From assembly GCF_050874005.1 (NCBI RefSeq), contig NZ_JBNMJV010000023.1, positions 1 through 46,068 of the forward strand: 46,068 bases of DNA, given 5' to 3'. Position 1 is the first letter of the stretch. Each line of letters begins with the position of its first letter. The notes below the pieces were generated by a model, which saw only the letters and a list, made by a program, of their open reading frames with translations, ran no database searches and was not told the origin of the DNA. Shown piece after piece: positions 15,532-24,341 of this stretch. Origin of the DNA: Huintestinicola sp050874005. Lineage in GTDB: Bacteria; Bacillota; Clostridia; Oscillospirales; Ruminococcaceae. The translations under genes and the position numbers were made by a program.

Positions 15532-16371
15532 ATGAAGCATTACGGTCTGCTGGGATTTCCTCTGAAGCACACTATGTCTCCCCCAATTCATCAGAGACTT
15601 TTTGAGCTTGAGGGCGTTTCCGATTTTGATTACACTTTAAAGGAATACTCTCCCGAGGAGCTTGAGGGCAAAATTTCCGATGTTCTGGCTCTTGACGGAT
15701 TTAACATCACCATTCCCCACAAGGTGGAGATCATCAAGTACATTGACGAGCTTGCAGACTCTGCCAAGAGATATAATTCCGTTAACTGCGTTGCACGAAA
15801 GGACGGAAAATATATCGGCTATAACACCGACTGCGACGGTTTCCTCCGTTCTCTCGAGGCTGCGGGGGCAAGACTTGATGGAAAAGTCCTCCAATGCGGC
15901 TGCGGCGGAGTGGGCAGAATGATAGCTATTGAAGCTGTGCGGCACGGCGCTGAGCTTACTGTGTCCGTTCCCGAGGGCTTTGAGGACACGGTGGAGCCTG
16001 TTAAGGAATATGCGAGAGCTAACGGATTTTCCGATGATATAAAGGTTGTCCACCCGGGTGAGATAAGCGGAAAGTTTGACCTGCTCATAAATGCTTCCCC
16101 TGTGGGAATGTTTCCCAAGGTGGAAAATTGCCCCGTTTCTGAGGACGTTATCAAAAACTGCGGCTTTGTTTTTGATGTTATCTACAATCCCGAGCGCACA
16201 AAGCTTATGCAGACTGCCGAAAGCTTTGGCATAAAGACCTGCGGCGGTATGGCTATGCTTGTATGGCAGGCGGTGGTGGCTCACGAGATATGGAGCGGCG
16301 CAAAATACAATGACAGCGATATTGCAAAGCTTATTTCCGATATGCATAAGCTGATGGCGGAAAAGGAATAA
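15532..16371 (+). CDS. aroE: Shikimate dehydrogenase
   Basis: A 279-residue AroE. The substrate site is YGLLGFPLKHTMSPPIHQ (usually SxSPxxHN; here TMSPPIHQ), then FNITIPHKVEI with the catalytic Lys, then NTDCDGFLRSLE. The NADP domain follows (QCGCGGVGRMIAIEAV) and FDVIYNPERTKLM, typical of the family's YxPxxT. It reduces 3-dehydroshikimate in aromatic amino acid synthesis. The start is ATG 15532, with AAAGG upstream, 74 bp after fabD; the gap has an AT-rich inverted repeat at 15486-15504. It is followed after one base by the flavin reductase gene. Confidence 0.95.
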   Translation: MKHYGLLGFPLKHTMSPPIHQRLFELEGVSDFDYTLKEYSPEELEGKISDVLALDGFNITIPHKVEIIKYIDELADSAKRYNSVNCVARKDGKYIGYNTDCDGFLRSLEAAGARLDGKVLQCGCGGVGRMIAIEAVRHGAELTVSVPEGFEDTVEPVKEYARANGFSDDIKVVHPGEISGKFDLLINASPVGMFPKVENCPVSEDVIKNCGFVFDVIYNPERTKLMQTAESFGIKTCGGMAMLVWQAVVAHEIWSGAKYNDSDIAKLISDMHKLMAEKE

Positions 16372-16372
16372 T

Positions 16373-16948
16373 ATGGGCAGGAAATTCTTCAAGGGCGGAG
16401 CGCTTATTGCTCCCGTTCCTGCGGCTCTTGTGACCTGCGGAAGCGAGGACGGGAAGAGAAATGTGTTCACCGCCGCCTGGACGGGCATTGTGAACACCCG
16501 TCCGCCTATGGCTTATGTATCTATCCGTCCCGAGAGGCATTCCCACGCTATAATTATGGAGACGGGGGAATTTGTCATAAATCTCACCACCTCCAAAATG
16601 GCGAAGGAAGTTGACTTCTGCGGAATGAAAAGCGGAAGCAAATTAGACAAATTCGCAAAATGCGGCTTTGAGACTGTGAAGGGCGAGACTGTTTCCTGTC
16701 CCGTTATCCTTGCGTCTCCCTTATCCCTTGAGTGCAAGGTGAGAAGCTTTGAGGAGCTTGGGAGCCACACTATGTTCATTGCTGACATTACGGGTGTGAC
16801 GGCGGACGAGAGGTATATTGACAGCAAGGGAAAGATAAATCTCCAGCAGGCGGGGCTTATGGCTTATGCTCACGGGGAATATTTCGCTCTTGGACGCAAG
16901 CTTGGGGATTTCGGCTTTTCGGTTAGTAAGAAAGGAGCGGGAAAATGA
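16373..16948 (+). CDS. Flavin reductase family protein (flavoredoxin-like)
   Basis: A 191-residue FMN-binding split-barrel protein: APVPAALVTCGSEDGKRNVFTAAWTGIVNTRPPMAYVSIR, then GEFVINLTTSKMAKEVDFCGMKSGSKLDKF. These are the hallmarks of flavin reductase-like or flavoredoxin-like proteins, which bind FMN and pass electrons in anaerobes. Partners are unknown. The ATG lies 1 bp after the aroE stop, with AAAAGGA in the aroE end, and its own stop overlaps the TatD start. Confidence 0.88.
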   Translation: MGRKFFKGGALIAPVPAALVTCGSEDGKRNVFTAAWTGIVNTRPPMAYVSIRPERHSHAIIMETGEFVINLTTSKMAKEVDFCGMKSGSKLDKFAKCGFETVKGETVSCPVILASPLSLECKVRSFEELGSHTMFIADITGVTADERYIDSKGKINLQQAGLMAYAHGEYFALGRKLGDFGFSVSKKGAGK

Positions 16949-17697
16949 GGATAATCGACTCTCACGCTCATTACGATGACAGCGCATTTGATAATGACCG
17001 CTATGACATTCTTGATGAGCTGTTTTCCGGGGATATATGCAAACTCATAAATGTGGGCTGCTCGGTGAAAAGTTCTTATTCGTCAATTGCTCTTGCGGAA
17101 AAATACCCCGGGATATATGCGGCGGTGGGGCTTCACCCCGATTCGGCGGACGAGATCGACCGAATTGATGAGATACGGCAGTTATGCGGAAGAGAAAAAG
17201 CTGTGGCTGTGGGCGAGATAGGGCTTGATTACCATTATGAAAATCACAGCAGAGAGGTCCAGAAGCGGGCTTTCCGGGAGCAGCTTGAGCTTGCGGCAGA
17301 GCTTCATATGCCTGTGATAATCCATTCCCGTGACGCTTGGGAAGATACTATGGATATTCTGCGGAAATACCGTCCCAAGGGCGTTATGCATTGCTTTTCG
17401 GGGTCTGCCGAAATCGCACGGGAAATAGTGGATATGGGTATGTACGTGGGCTTTACGGGAGTGGTCACCTTCAAAAATGCCAAAAAGGCTCTGAAAGCGC
17501 TGGAGGTCATTCACGAAGACCGGCTCCTCGTTGAGACCGACTGCCCCTATATGGCTCCCGAGCCGAACCGAGGCAAGCGGAATTTCAGCGGATATCTTCC
17601 CCATACGATCGCTGCTATGGCGGCTGTCAAGGGGGTATCTCCCGAGAAAATGGCGGAAATTACAGCAGAAAATGCCGAAAAGCTTTTTAATATTTAA
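16945..17697 (+). CDS. TatD family metal-dependent hydrolase
   Basis: A 250-residue TIM-barrel hydrolase with all metal-binding motifs of TatD: IDSHAHYDD at the start, GEIGLDYHYEN near residue 90, MPVIIHSRDAWED near 125, GVMHCFSGS near 150 and LVETDCPYMAPEPNRGKRN near 200. Family members are Mg-dependent 3'-5' DNases or tRNA-processing nucleases. It starts with an ATGA overlap to the flavin reductase gene, so it is coupled in the aroE operon. Confidence 0.93.
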   Translation: MRIIDSHAHYDDSAFDNDRYDILDELFSGDICKLINVGCSVKSSYSSIALAEKYPGIYAAVGLHPDSADEIDRIDEIRQLCGREKAVAVGEIGLDYHYENHSREVQKRAFREQLELAAELHMPVIIHSRDAWEDTMDILRKYRPKGVMHCFSGSAEIAREIVDMGMYVGFTGVVTFKNAKKALKALEVIHEDRLLVETDCPYMAPEPNRGKRNFSGYLPHTIAAMAAVKGVSPEKMAEITAENAEKLFNI

Positions 17698-17713
17698 TGA
17701 AAGGAAAGAAAAA

Positions 17714-18631
17714 ATGATCAAATTTCATATTGCAGAATCTTCAAAATCGGTAAGCCTTAACGTGTCGCTGGCAGATATGATGCGGCTCGACCCCAAATAT
17801 TTCAGAGAGGACACCAAGATCGCTTCTTACTTCGGCAGTCCTGCGGTAAAGTGGAACGGCGGAAGAATGCTCCTGGGTCAATATTATCCCGACAGAGCAA
17901 AGGCTATTCTGGACGGATATAATTCAAGAGGTATCCCTTACAGATTTACATTCACAAATCCTTCTCTGACGGAAGAGGATCTTTACGACAAGGACTGCAA
18001 CGAGCTTCTGAATATGGCTGACAACGGTCTGAACGAGGTCATTGTCAATTCTCCGCTCCTTGAAGAATATATCCGAAAGACCCATCCCAATATGAAAATG
18101 ACATCATCTACCTGCAAATGTATACGCACTATCGAAGAGGTAAAGGCGGAGCTTGCAAAGCCCTACAGCCTTGTAGTGCTCGATTTTAATTTCAACAATG
18201 ATTTTGAGGCCCTCGAACAGCTTACTCCCGAAGAGAGAAAGCGCTGCGAGATACTTGTTAATGCACATTGTGTCCCCAACTGCCCCAGAAGAAAAGAGCA
18301 TTACAAATATATCGGAGATATTCAGAGACAGATAAACGAGATAAGAATGATGCCGCCGCAGAAGAGAGCGGAGATAAAGGAATGGGACTGTGAATACAGA
18401 AAGTTTAATCCTTTTGAAGAAGAGCCGACTAAGCTGCAGATATCACCCGATGATATTTTCGGAAAATATGCCGAAATGGGATTTGAAAACTTCAAAATAG
18501 AAGGCAGAGCAGCTAATCCGGTGGTGCTCTGCGAGCAGGTGGTAAGATATCTGGCAAAACCCGAGTGGGTCGATGCGGCAAGATATGTGCTGATGCTCAA
18601 TGTAGTTGATATGGCGTATCTGAATTTCTGA
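17714..18631 (+). CDS. U32 peptidase-like (TIM barrel) protein, copy 1
   Basis: A 305-residue protein closely similar to the product of 40826-41743, which has exactly the same length. Shared stretches include WNGGR, RGIPYRFTFTNPSLT, NGLNEVIVNSPLLEEYIR, TSSTCK, YSLVVLDFNFNN, a Cys pair in VNAHCVPNCPRRKEHY, and MGFENFKIEGR near residue 255. The last motif and the alternating beta-alpha pattern recall the U32 family (YhbU/UbiU type), some of which hold a 4Fe-4S cluster by four Cys. Here C-x3-C plus a later Cys (EWDCEY) would fit three ligands. Peptidase activity is doubtful, since the U32 signature is absent. The start is ATG 17714, with AAAGGAAAG upstream, 16 bp after tatD. Confidence 0.6.
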   Translation: MIKFHIAESSKSVSLNVSLADMMRLDPKYFREDTKIASYFGSPAVKWNGGRMLLGQYYPDRAKAILDGYNSRGIPYRFTFTNPSLTEEDLYDKDCNELLNMADNGLNEVIVNSPLLEEYIRKTHPNMKMTSSTCKCIRTIEEVKAELAKPYSLVVLDFNFNNDFEALEQLTPEERKRCEILVNAHCVPNCPRRKEHYKYIGDIQRQINEIRMMPPQKRAEIKEWDCEYRKFNPFEEEPTKLQISPDDIFGKYAEMGFENFKIEGRAANPVVLCEQVVRYLAKPEWVDAARYVLMLNVVDMAYLNF

Positions 18632-18737
18632 TAAGCCGGCAATGCCAAAATTCAGGTGAAAATCATATGAAAATTTGTGCATAAAATCAATTGAAATTAA
18701 GTTTAAAATGAGGTATAGTTATAGCATACCACAGAAG

Positions 18738-18783
18738 AAAACCGCTTTTCGGAGCGCTGAAGCACTCCGAAAACGAGGTTTTT
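18738..18783 (+). terminator. Terminator downstream of the U32-like gene
   Basis: Nested stem: outer aaaacc (18738-18743) with ggtttt (18777-18782), inner 9-bp ttttcggag (18746-18754) with ctccgaaaa (18765-18773), then a T run. It lies about 105 bp beyond the stop. Confidence 0.7.
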
Positions 18784-18841
18784 GGGCAAAAAGTGTGCAT
18801 AAAGGATAAAAAGAATAATTTAAATTTGTTGTTTATGTACA

Positions 18842-18870
18842 TTGACATATCTGCCTGCAGGTGGTACAAT
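18842..18870 (+). promoter_or_regulatory. Promoter of the surface-protein gene
   Basis: TTGACA (18842-18847), 17-bp spacer, TACAAT (18865-18870). This near-perfect element fits the high expression implied by codon use downstream. Confidence 0.75.
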
Positions 18871-18980
18871 AATATCGTGATACAACGTGAGCAGAAGCAC
18901 AGTATCACAACTATATTTGATTTCCATACATATTTGGAAATAAATAAAGAAAACCAAAACAAAACAAGGAGGAATTTTTC

Positions 18981-20885
18981 ATGAACATGAAAAAGTCAAT
19001 TGCCGGCGTAATGGCTGGCGCAATGGCCGTATCTGCAATGGCTACTGTTGTATCCGCTGACCAGGATGCAATTTCTCTCACCTATGACCTCAAGACTTAT
19101 GTTCTCAACAACAACAAGACCAAGGCTAAGGTAACAGTTGTAGCTAGCTACGAGGGCTCCCTCATTTCTGATGATTCCGTTAAGGCAAAGATTATCACTT
19201 TTGGCGTTAACAACGGATACATCACAGGCTCTGATACCGTTTCTTACGACTGGGATGGCGATGGAGTTAAGGAAACATCCTACAACATCCTTCGTGATAT
19301 CTACAACAAGAACGGCGCAAAGATTGGCGATGCTTATGTGTCCAAGATGAAGGAATTCGAGTTCACAGCTCGTCCTTACAAGGATCTCACAAGCGACGTT
19401 GAGGAGAAGTACCAGACATTCAAGGCAACAGGCGACGCTAACAATACTGACGGTGCTTACTACGACAAGCGGCTTGTAGACGGCGTTGTTGAGTACGATA
19501 TGGGTATTGCTTTCGACGACTACACCAGCGGTAAGTTCGACCTCAGAAAGTATGATCTCAATGCTCTCGGTTATTCTACCGGTGAGGCTGCAGCTGCTAT
19601 CGGCTACAAGGACTACACAAATGGCTTCTCTGCAGGCACATACGGCGTAAGAGATGCTGTTGCAAAGATGACATATGAGGTTCCCAATGTTGTTAACCTC
19701 AACAGAGCTAACGGCTGGGGCTGGAATGCAAGCGTTAATGAGACTCAGATCGACGGTGTAAGCAAGGAGTACTTCTATGATACTCTTTACGGCGATGTTA
19801 CAATGACAGCTGAAGTATTCTCCGGCGGTTTCTTCACAAGCGAAGGCACTAAGAAGGGTATGAAGACATACAACGCTTATACTTGGGTTTGGGATTCCAG
19901 CCGCGACAATGGATTCGGCGTTTATATGCCTACAGCGCTTGTTTCCGATCCTACAACAGTTGCCGTTGGCGCATTCAAGGAAGGCGGAGCTGAAGAGGCT
20001 GTATGGCCCTTCAAGACCACTCTCAAGCCCTCTTTAACAACAGACAAGATTCCTTCCGGCTACGTTAAGAACACAAAGAACAATGAGAACGATGTAATTG
20101 CTGCTCTCGAGTCCAGAAAGGCTGGCGGCAACCACTACACAAGACCCATTGCAGTTCTCAACGATGCTATCGCTAACCACGACAACGTTGTATTCACATT
20201 CACTTCTTACAACGGCTACGTTGGTACTGAGAAGTCCCACCTCATCAACCAGTGGGTAAATGTTGACCAGGGTTACACCTCCGAGACATCCGGTAAGGGT
20301 TATGACTGGTACAATCCTACATTTGGTCAGCACCTCTACACCAATGTTCAGGATAAGTACAGCCTCTTCGATACTACTGAGTACGATCACTACGGTTCCT
20401 ACAGCTCTGCTTGGGGCATCAACCTCTTCACAGGTGCTGTTGTAGTTAACAGCGGCCTCACAATGCAGCTCTCCGATACTGATACATTCAACTGGGGCAA
20501 CAACACCCTCTCCTTCGACTGGTTTGATATCACTGATGAGGGCAAGATTACAGACGCTAAGACATTCCTTAAGTCTATGCTCCTCTACACACCTGTTGAT
20601 TGGTACTGGGATAGCCTTACTGTAGTAGTTTCTGACGATGAGGACGAGTCCGTTGACGCAAGCACAGGTCTTGACGGCGAAGGCGACGTTATCGAAGACG
20701 AAGAGCCCGCTGACGTTGAGATCGAGGAAGAGCCCGAGGTTGAGGAAGAGCCCGAGGTTGTTGAGACTGAGGCTGCTCCCGTTGAGACTGCTCCTTCTCC
20801 TGCAACCGGCAACGCTCCTGTAGCTCTCGCAGTTATCCCTGTAGCTCTTGCTGCAGCTGCTGTAGTAGCTAAGAAGAGAGGCTAA
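18981..20885 (+). CDS. Large secreted cell-surface protein with PATG-type sorting signal
   Basis: I do not recognise the family. The 634-residue precursor has a signal peptide (MNMKKSIAGVMAGAMAVSAM, cleavage near VSADQ). A long Tyr/Trp/Asp-rich extracellular region follows, with one acidic loop DWDGDGVKE near residue 90 that resembles an EF-hand-type Ca site. Then come an acidic Glu/Pro/Val/Thr stalk (about residues 555-605) and a C-terminal sorting-like end SPATGN, a hydrophobic helix, and KKRG. The motif is a PATG variant of LPxTG, so attachment to the wall by a sortase is likely. Codon use is strongly biased (mostly GTT/GTA, GCT, CTC, AAC, AAG), unlike its neighbours, a sign of very high expression. 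The start is ATG 18981, with AAGGAGG upstream. A structural surface-layer role is possible but unproven. Confidence 0.7.
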   Translation: MNMKKSIAGVMAGAMAVSAMATVVSADQDAISLTYDLKTYVLNNNKTKAKVTVVASYEGSLISDDSVKAKIITFGVNNGYITGSDTVSYDWDGDGVKETSYNILRDIYNKNGAKIGDAYVSKMKEFEFTARPYKDLTSDVEEKYQTFKATGDANNTDGAYYDKRLVDGVVEYDMGIAFDDYTSGKFDLRKYDLNALGYSTGEAAAAIGYKDYTNGFSAGTYGVRDAVAKMTYEVPNVVNLNRANGWGWNASVNETQIDGVSKEYFYDTLYGDVTMTAEVFSGGFFTSEGTKKGMKTYNAYTWVWDSSRDNGFGVYMPTALVSDPTTVAVGAFKEGGAEEAVWPFKTTLKPSLTTDKIPSGYVKNTKNNENDVIAALESRKAGGNHYTRPIAVLNDAIANHDNVVFTFTSYNGYVGTEKSHLINQWVNVDQGYTSETSGKGYDWYNPTFGQHLYTNVQDKYSLFDTTEYDHYGSYSSAWGINLFTGAVVVNSGLTMQLSDTDTFNWGNNTLSFDWFDITDEGKITDAKTFLKSMLLYTPVDWYWDSLTVVVSDDEDESVDASTGLDGEGDVIEDEEPADVEIEEEPEVEEEPEVVETEAAPVETAPSPATGNAPVALAVIPVALAAAAVVAKKRG

Positions 20886-20932
20886 TCTCTTAACGAGATG
20901 ATCCGAACTTCGGCGTAAGCTAAATAAGTTCA

Positions 20933-20966
20933 GCCGCCATCTGAGTAATCAGATGGCGGCTTTTTT
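20933..20966 (+). terminator. Terminator of the surface-protein gene
   Basis: A 12-bp perfect stem (20933-20944 gccgccatctga with 20949-20960), GTAA loop, followed by six Ts. Confidence 0.95.
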
Positions 20967-21173
20967 ATTTCTGAAGGTGTATTTCATAAGAAAGATCAAG
21001 TTTCCGGAATAATTTAATTCGGGAGTTTTTTATACAGTTTGAATAATTTTGCCCCTCGAAATATGAGCAAAAAAATATACTAAAAGTAAATTTCGCCAAT
21101 AACTTAATCGTTTAATTGTGCGAAATTGCCAAAAAAGCAGGGGCAAATTATATACAAAAATCTGCATACTATC

Positions 21174-21202
21174 TTGACAACAGTTAGTGAAATTGTTATA
21201 AT
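21174..21202 (+). promoter_or_regulatory. Perfect consensus promoter of the transport block
   Basis: TTGACA (21174-21179), 17-bp spacer, TATAAT (21197-21202), about 180 bp before the first start codon. A promoter this strong is probably controlled by a repressor, a sequestering regulator, or the long leader. No catabolite-response element is evident. Confidence 0.75.
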
Positions 21203-21387
21203 TATTATACGGGTCCATAGTTTTTCATTGTTCTCACTGAATATTTTTGTAAAATTACCATAAAGCTGTCACTTTGGGTAAAATAGCAAGTCCGTTGGTA
21301 GTCGTTTACATAACGATCCATAGCTCTCGGTGATGATATGATAAAAATATCAAGAGTCCCTATTCTATACGAAAGGTGGTCAATCTT

Positions 21388-24321
21388 TTGTCAAGGAAAT
21401 CAAGTCTAAAAAGGCTGCTGTCCGGTCTCACGGCTTTGATAATGTGCGCAACGGCGTTCCCTGCAACCGTTTTTGCCGAGAACGATGTGCTCAAAGAAGC
21501 TTCGGAAGCATATGAAACTCCCGTTATTACATACGAGAAGCAGACGACCTACAGCGAGTATTTCAACGAGCATTCCGACAAGGCAAGACCCAGAGACGAG
21601 GTACCTCTCGAATATGTGTCCTGCTCAGATGGAGCTGAGGTCGAGGTCGGCAGCTACGAGGGCAAAGACGACGTAATTATCTGGTCAAACGAAGACGGCT
21701 CCCTTGATTTCAGCGTTAATGTTGAAAAAGCAGGAGCATATAATGTGGAGGTCTGCTATTATCCTATCACAGGCGGCAATACTACCTCCGAGATGTCCGT
21801 ACTTATCGACGGAGAAAGCCCTTTTGACACCGCAACCCGCATCAGTTTCCCCAGAACCTGGAAGTCCGCTTACGCCATCACACCGAATGAGCGTGACAAC
21901 GAGACCCGCCCCCCTCAGATCGAGACTCCTATGTGGATAACAACTCCGTTCAACGACTCTGACGGTCTGTTTAACGAGCCTCTTTATTTCTATTTTGATG
22001 AGGGCGAACATAAGGTAACTCTTACCTCCGAGAAGGCTTCTGTTGCTATTGCTTACATCAAGCTCTATCAGTATGAGCCTGCTCCCGCATACACGGCTCC
22101 CACAGAGGACGAGCTTAAAGCAAATGCAGGCGCAGAACCTATACGTCTCCAGGGTGAGAATTACATTTATACGAATTCTCAGACTATTTTCCCTACCTAC
22201 GACAGAGGAACATACCTCACCGAGGACCACACCGGCAACCAGTCCCACCCCGTTAAGGAACGCTATAACACCGTTGGTGACGGCACCTGGGACACTTCGG
22301 GTCAGAAGGTGACCTGGGAGATGGACGTACCTGCTGACGGATATTACAAGATCGGCATCAAGGGCAGACAGGACGTTATGAGAGGTCTTTACTCCAACCG
22401 CCGTATTTATATCGACGATGAAGTGCCCTCCGAGCCTTTTGAGCAGGTAAAGTTCCCCTACGATACCAACTGGATAATGGTTTCACCTACCGACAGCACA
22501 GGTGAGGACGCTTATGTTTACCTCACCGCAGGCAAGCATACTATTACTCTTGAGGCTATCCCCGGCGAGATCGGTGACTCTATGCGCCGTCTTGATGATA
22601 TTGTTTATACAGCAAACCAGTACTATATGAAGATACTTATGATAACAGGTCCTAACCCTGATAAGTATACCGATTATTATGTACATAAGGAGATACCCGA
22701 GCTTCTCGGCGTATGCGCCGACCTTTCCGAACGTCTCAAGGAAGAGCAGACAACCATCGAGACCCTTTCTCAGCAGACAGGTTCCGAGGCTACTGCACTT
22801 GCAAGACTTGCAGATGTTTTTGACCGCTGCATTGAAAAGCCCAACAAGATCCCCACATATATTTCCAACTCCTCCATAAAGGATAACATTACATCTGTTT
22901 CCTCCTGGATGAGAGAGTACAGAGACCAGCCCCTTGAGATAGATTTCATTGAACTTATCCCCAAGTACGACGCCAGCGGCAAGGAAAATGAGTTCACCAG
23001 CGTCAAGGAGAATTTCTTCAAGGCTATGGGATTTGGTATAAAGGGATTTGTAGGTTCCTTCTTCGAGGATTACACAGTTCTTTCCGACTCAACTTCCGAG
23101 TCAATCGTTGTATGGTGCGGTCTCGGACGTGATCAGACAACTGTTGTAAAGCAGCTCACCGAGTCCGAATTTACTCCCGAAACAGGCGTTGACGTTTCTA
23201 TCAACCTGGTTCAGGGTACTATTATGGAAGCCGTTCTCGCAGGCAAGGGCCCCGACGTGGCAATGTTTGTCGGCGGTGAATTCCCCGTTAACCTTGCTAT
23301 CAGAGACCTTCTCGTTCCTCTGGACGATATGGAGGGCTTTGACGAGGTGGCAAGCCGTTTCCAGGAAACTGCTCTCGTTCATTATCAGTACGACGGCAAG
23401 ACCTACGGTATTCCCATTCAGCGTACATTCCCAATGATGTTCTACAGAAAGGACACTCTTGCTGAGCTTGGCATTGACAGTCCTCCCGAGACCTGGGACG
23501 ACCTTATTGATATGCTTCCCGCTCTCCAGCGTAAGTATATGCAGCCCGGTCTTATCCTTCCCGGAAACGTAAACGGTACTGCTGTTGCTCCTTCCACAGA
23601 GGTAGGACATACATTTGCAATGCTTATGCTCCAGTCGGGTCTTAACTACTATACTCCCGACCAGACAGCCACCAATTTTGACACAGTTGAAGCCGTTGAC
23701 GCATTCGATATGTGGACAAAGTTCTATACTACTTATAATTTCGACCAGACCTACGACGCTTTCACACGTTTCAGAACAGGTGAGGCTCCTATCGTTATCC
23801 AGAACTACTGCAGCTTCTACAATCAGCTGAACGTAGCGGCTCCCGAGATCAAGGGCGCCTGGGATTTCTGCCCCGTTCCAGGAACAAGACGTGAGGACGG
23901 CACCGTTTCCCACGCTGCAAACTCCTCAGGTTCAGGCTTTATCGTTCTCAAGGACTGCAAGAATGTAGAAGGCGCTTGGAAGTACATCGACTGGTTCACT
24001 TCCACCGATACAATGGTTGAATACGGTCAGAATGTTGAGGGCGTAATGGGTCCTCTCGGAAGATTTGAGTCTGCAAACGTTGAGGCTCTCCAGAAGCTCA
24101 ACTGGTCCAAGTCTGACCTTGCAAAGATCAACGCTCAGCTTGCAGAGCTGGATGAAATACCCATAATTCCCTCGTCCTATGTTGTGACCCGAAGCATTAT
24201 GAATGCATTCCGTACAGTTGTCAACGACAACGACAACGCTCGTGAGACGCTGCGTTGGTACAATAAGGACATCAACGCTGAGATCACACGTAAGCGTAAA
24301 AATCTCGGCCTTGACGATTAA
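21388..24321 (+). CDS. Oversized extracellular solute-binding protein with N-terminal jelly-roll domains
   Basis: About 977 residues, more than twice a normal sugar-binding protein. After a signal peptide (RLLSGLTALIMCATAFPATV, cut near FAEN) come two beta-sandwich, carbohydrate-binding-like domains (about 45-235, with DGSLDFSVNVEKAGAYNVEV; about 245-410, with VTWEMDVPADGYYKIGIKG). A helical region follows, then a MalE-type binding domain from about 570 to the end: VVWCGLGRDQTTVVKQLTES, GKGPDVAMFVGGEFPV, YGIPIQRTFPMMFYRKDTLAELGI. No lipobox Cys is seen, so it is not an ordinary lipoprotein. The probable start is TTG 21388, with AAAGGTGG 8 nt upstream (GTG 21376 is the alternative). Next to two permease pairs, it is the capture subunit for a complex glycan. 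Confidence 0.8.
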   Translation: MSRKSSLKRLLSGLTALIMCATAFPATVFAENDVLKEASEAYETPVITYEKQTTYSEYFNEHSDKARPRDEVPLEYVSCSDGAEVEVGSYEGKDDVIIWSNEDGSLDFSVNVEKAGAYNVEVCYYPITGGNTTSEMSVLIDGESPFDTATRISFPRTWKSAYAITPNERDNETRPPQIETPMWITTPFNDSDGLFNEPLYFYFDEGEHKVTLTSEKASVAIAYIKLYQYEPAPAYTAPTEDELKANAGAEPIRLQGENYIYTNSQTIFPTYDRGTYLTEDHTGNQSHPVKERYNTVGDGTWDTSGQKVTWEMDVPADGYYKIGIKGRQDVMRGLYSNRRIYIDDEVPSEPFEQVKFPYDTNWIMVSPTDSTGEDAYVYLTAGKHTITLEAIPGEIGDSMRRLDDIVYTANQYYMKILMITGPNPDKYTDYYVHKEIPELLGVCADLSERLKEEQTTIETLSQQTGSEATALARLADVFDRCIEKPNKIPTYISNSSIKDNITSVSSWMREYRDQPLEIDFIELIPKYDASGKENEFTSVKENFFKAMGFGIKGFVGSFFEDYTVLSDSTSESIVVWCGLGRDQTTVVKQLTESEFTPETGVDVSINLVQGTIMEAVLAGKGPDVAMFVGGEFPVNLAIRDLLVPLDDMEGFDEVASRFQETALVHYQYDGKTYGIPIQRTFPMMFYRKDTLAELGIDSPPETWDDLIDMLPALQRKYMQPGLILPGNVNGTAVAPSTEVGHTFAMLMLQSGLNYYTPDQTATNFDTVEAVDAFDMWTKFYTTYNFDQTYDAFTRFRTGEAPIVIQNYCSFYNQLNVAAPEIKGAWDFCPVPGTRREDGTVSHAANSSGSGFIVLKDCKNVEGAWKYIDWFTSTDTMVEYGQNVEGVMGPLGRFESANVEALQKLNWSKSDLAKINAQLAELDEIPIIPSSYVVTRSIMNAFRTVVNDNDNARETLRWYNKDINAEITRKRKNLGLDD

Positions 24322-24341
24322 AATGAAGGAGGGCAATTACT

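Larger units (their letters stand above)
18632..18980. other. Intergenic: terminator then promoter of the surface protein
   Basis: Non-coding. It holds a strong hairpin at 18738-18783, a consensus promoter at 18842-18870 and a leader of about 100 nt up to the ATG at 18981. Confidence 0.7.
20886..21387. other. Intergenic: terminator, promoter and long leader of the transport block
   Basis: 500 bp without a gene. A perfect terminator lies at 20933-20966. About 200 bp of AT-rich sequence show nothing I recognise. A consensus promoter is at 21174-21202 and a leader of about 180 nt precedes the TTG start at 21388. The leader has short stems only (for example tgatat/atatca) and matches no riboswitch class I know. 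Confidence 0.65.

Noticed and set aside
18687..18962. Minus-strand 91-residue frame upstream of the surface protein
   Set aside because: It covers a clear terminator and a consensus promoter for the plus strand.
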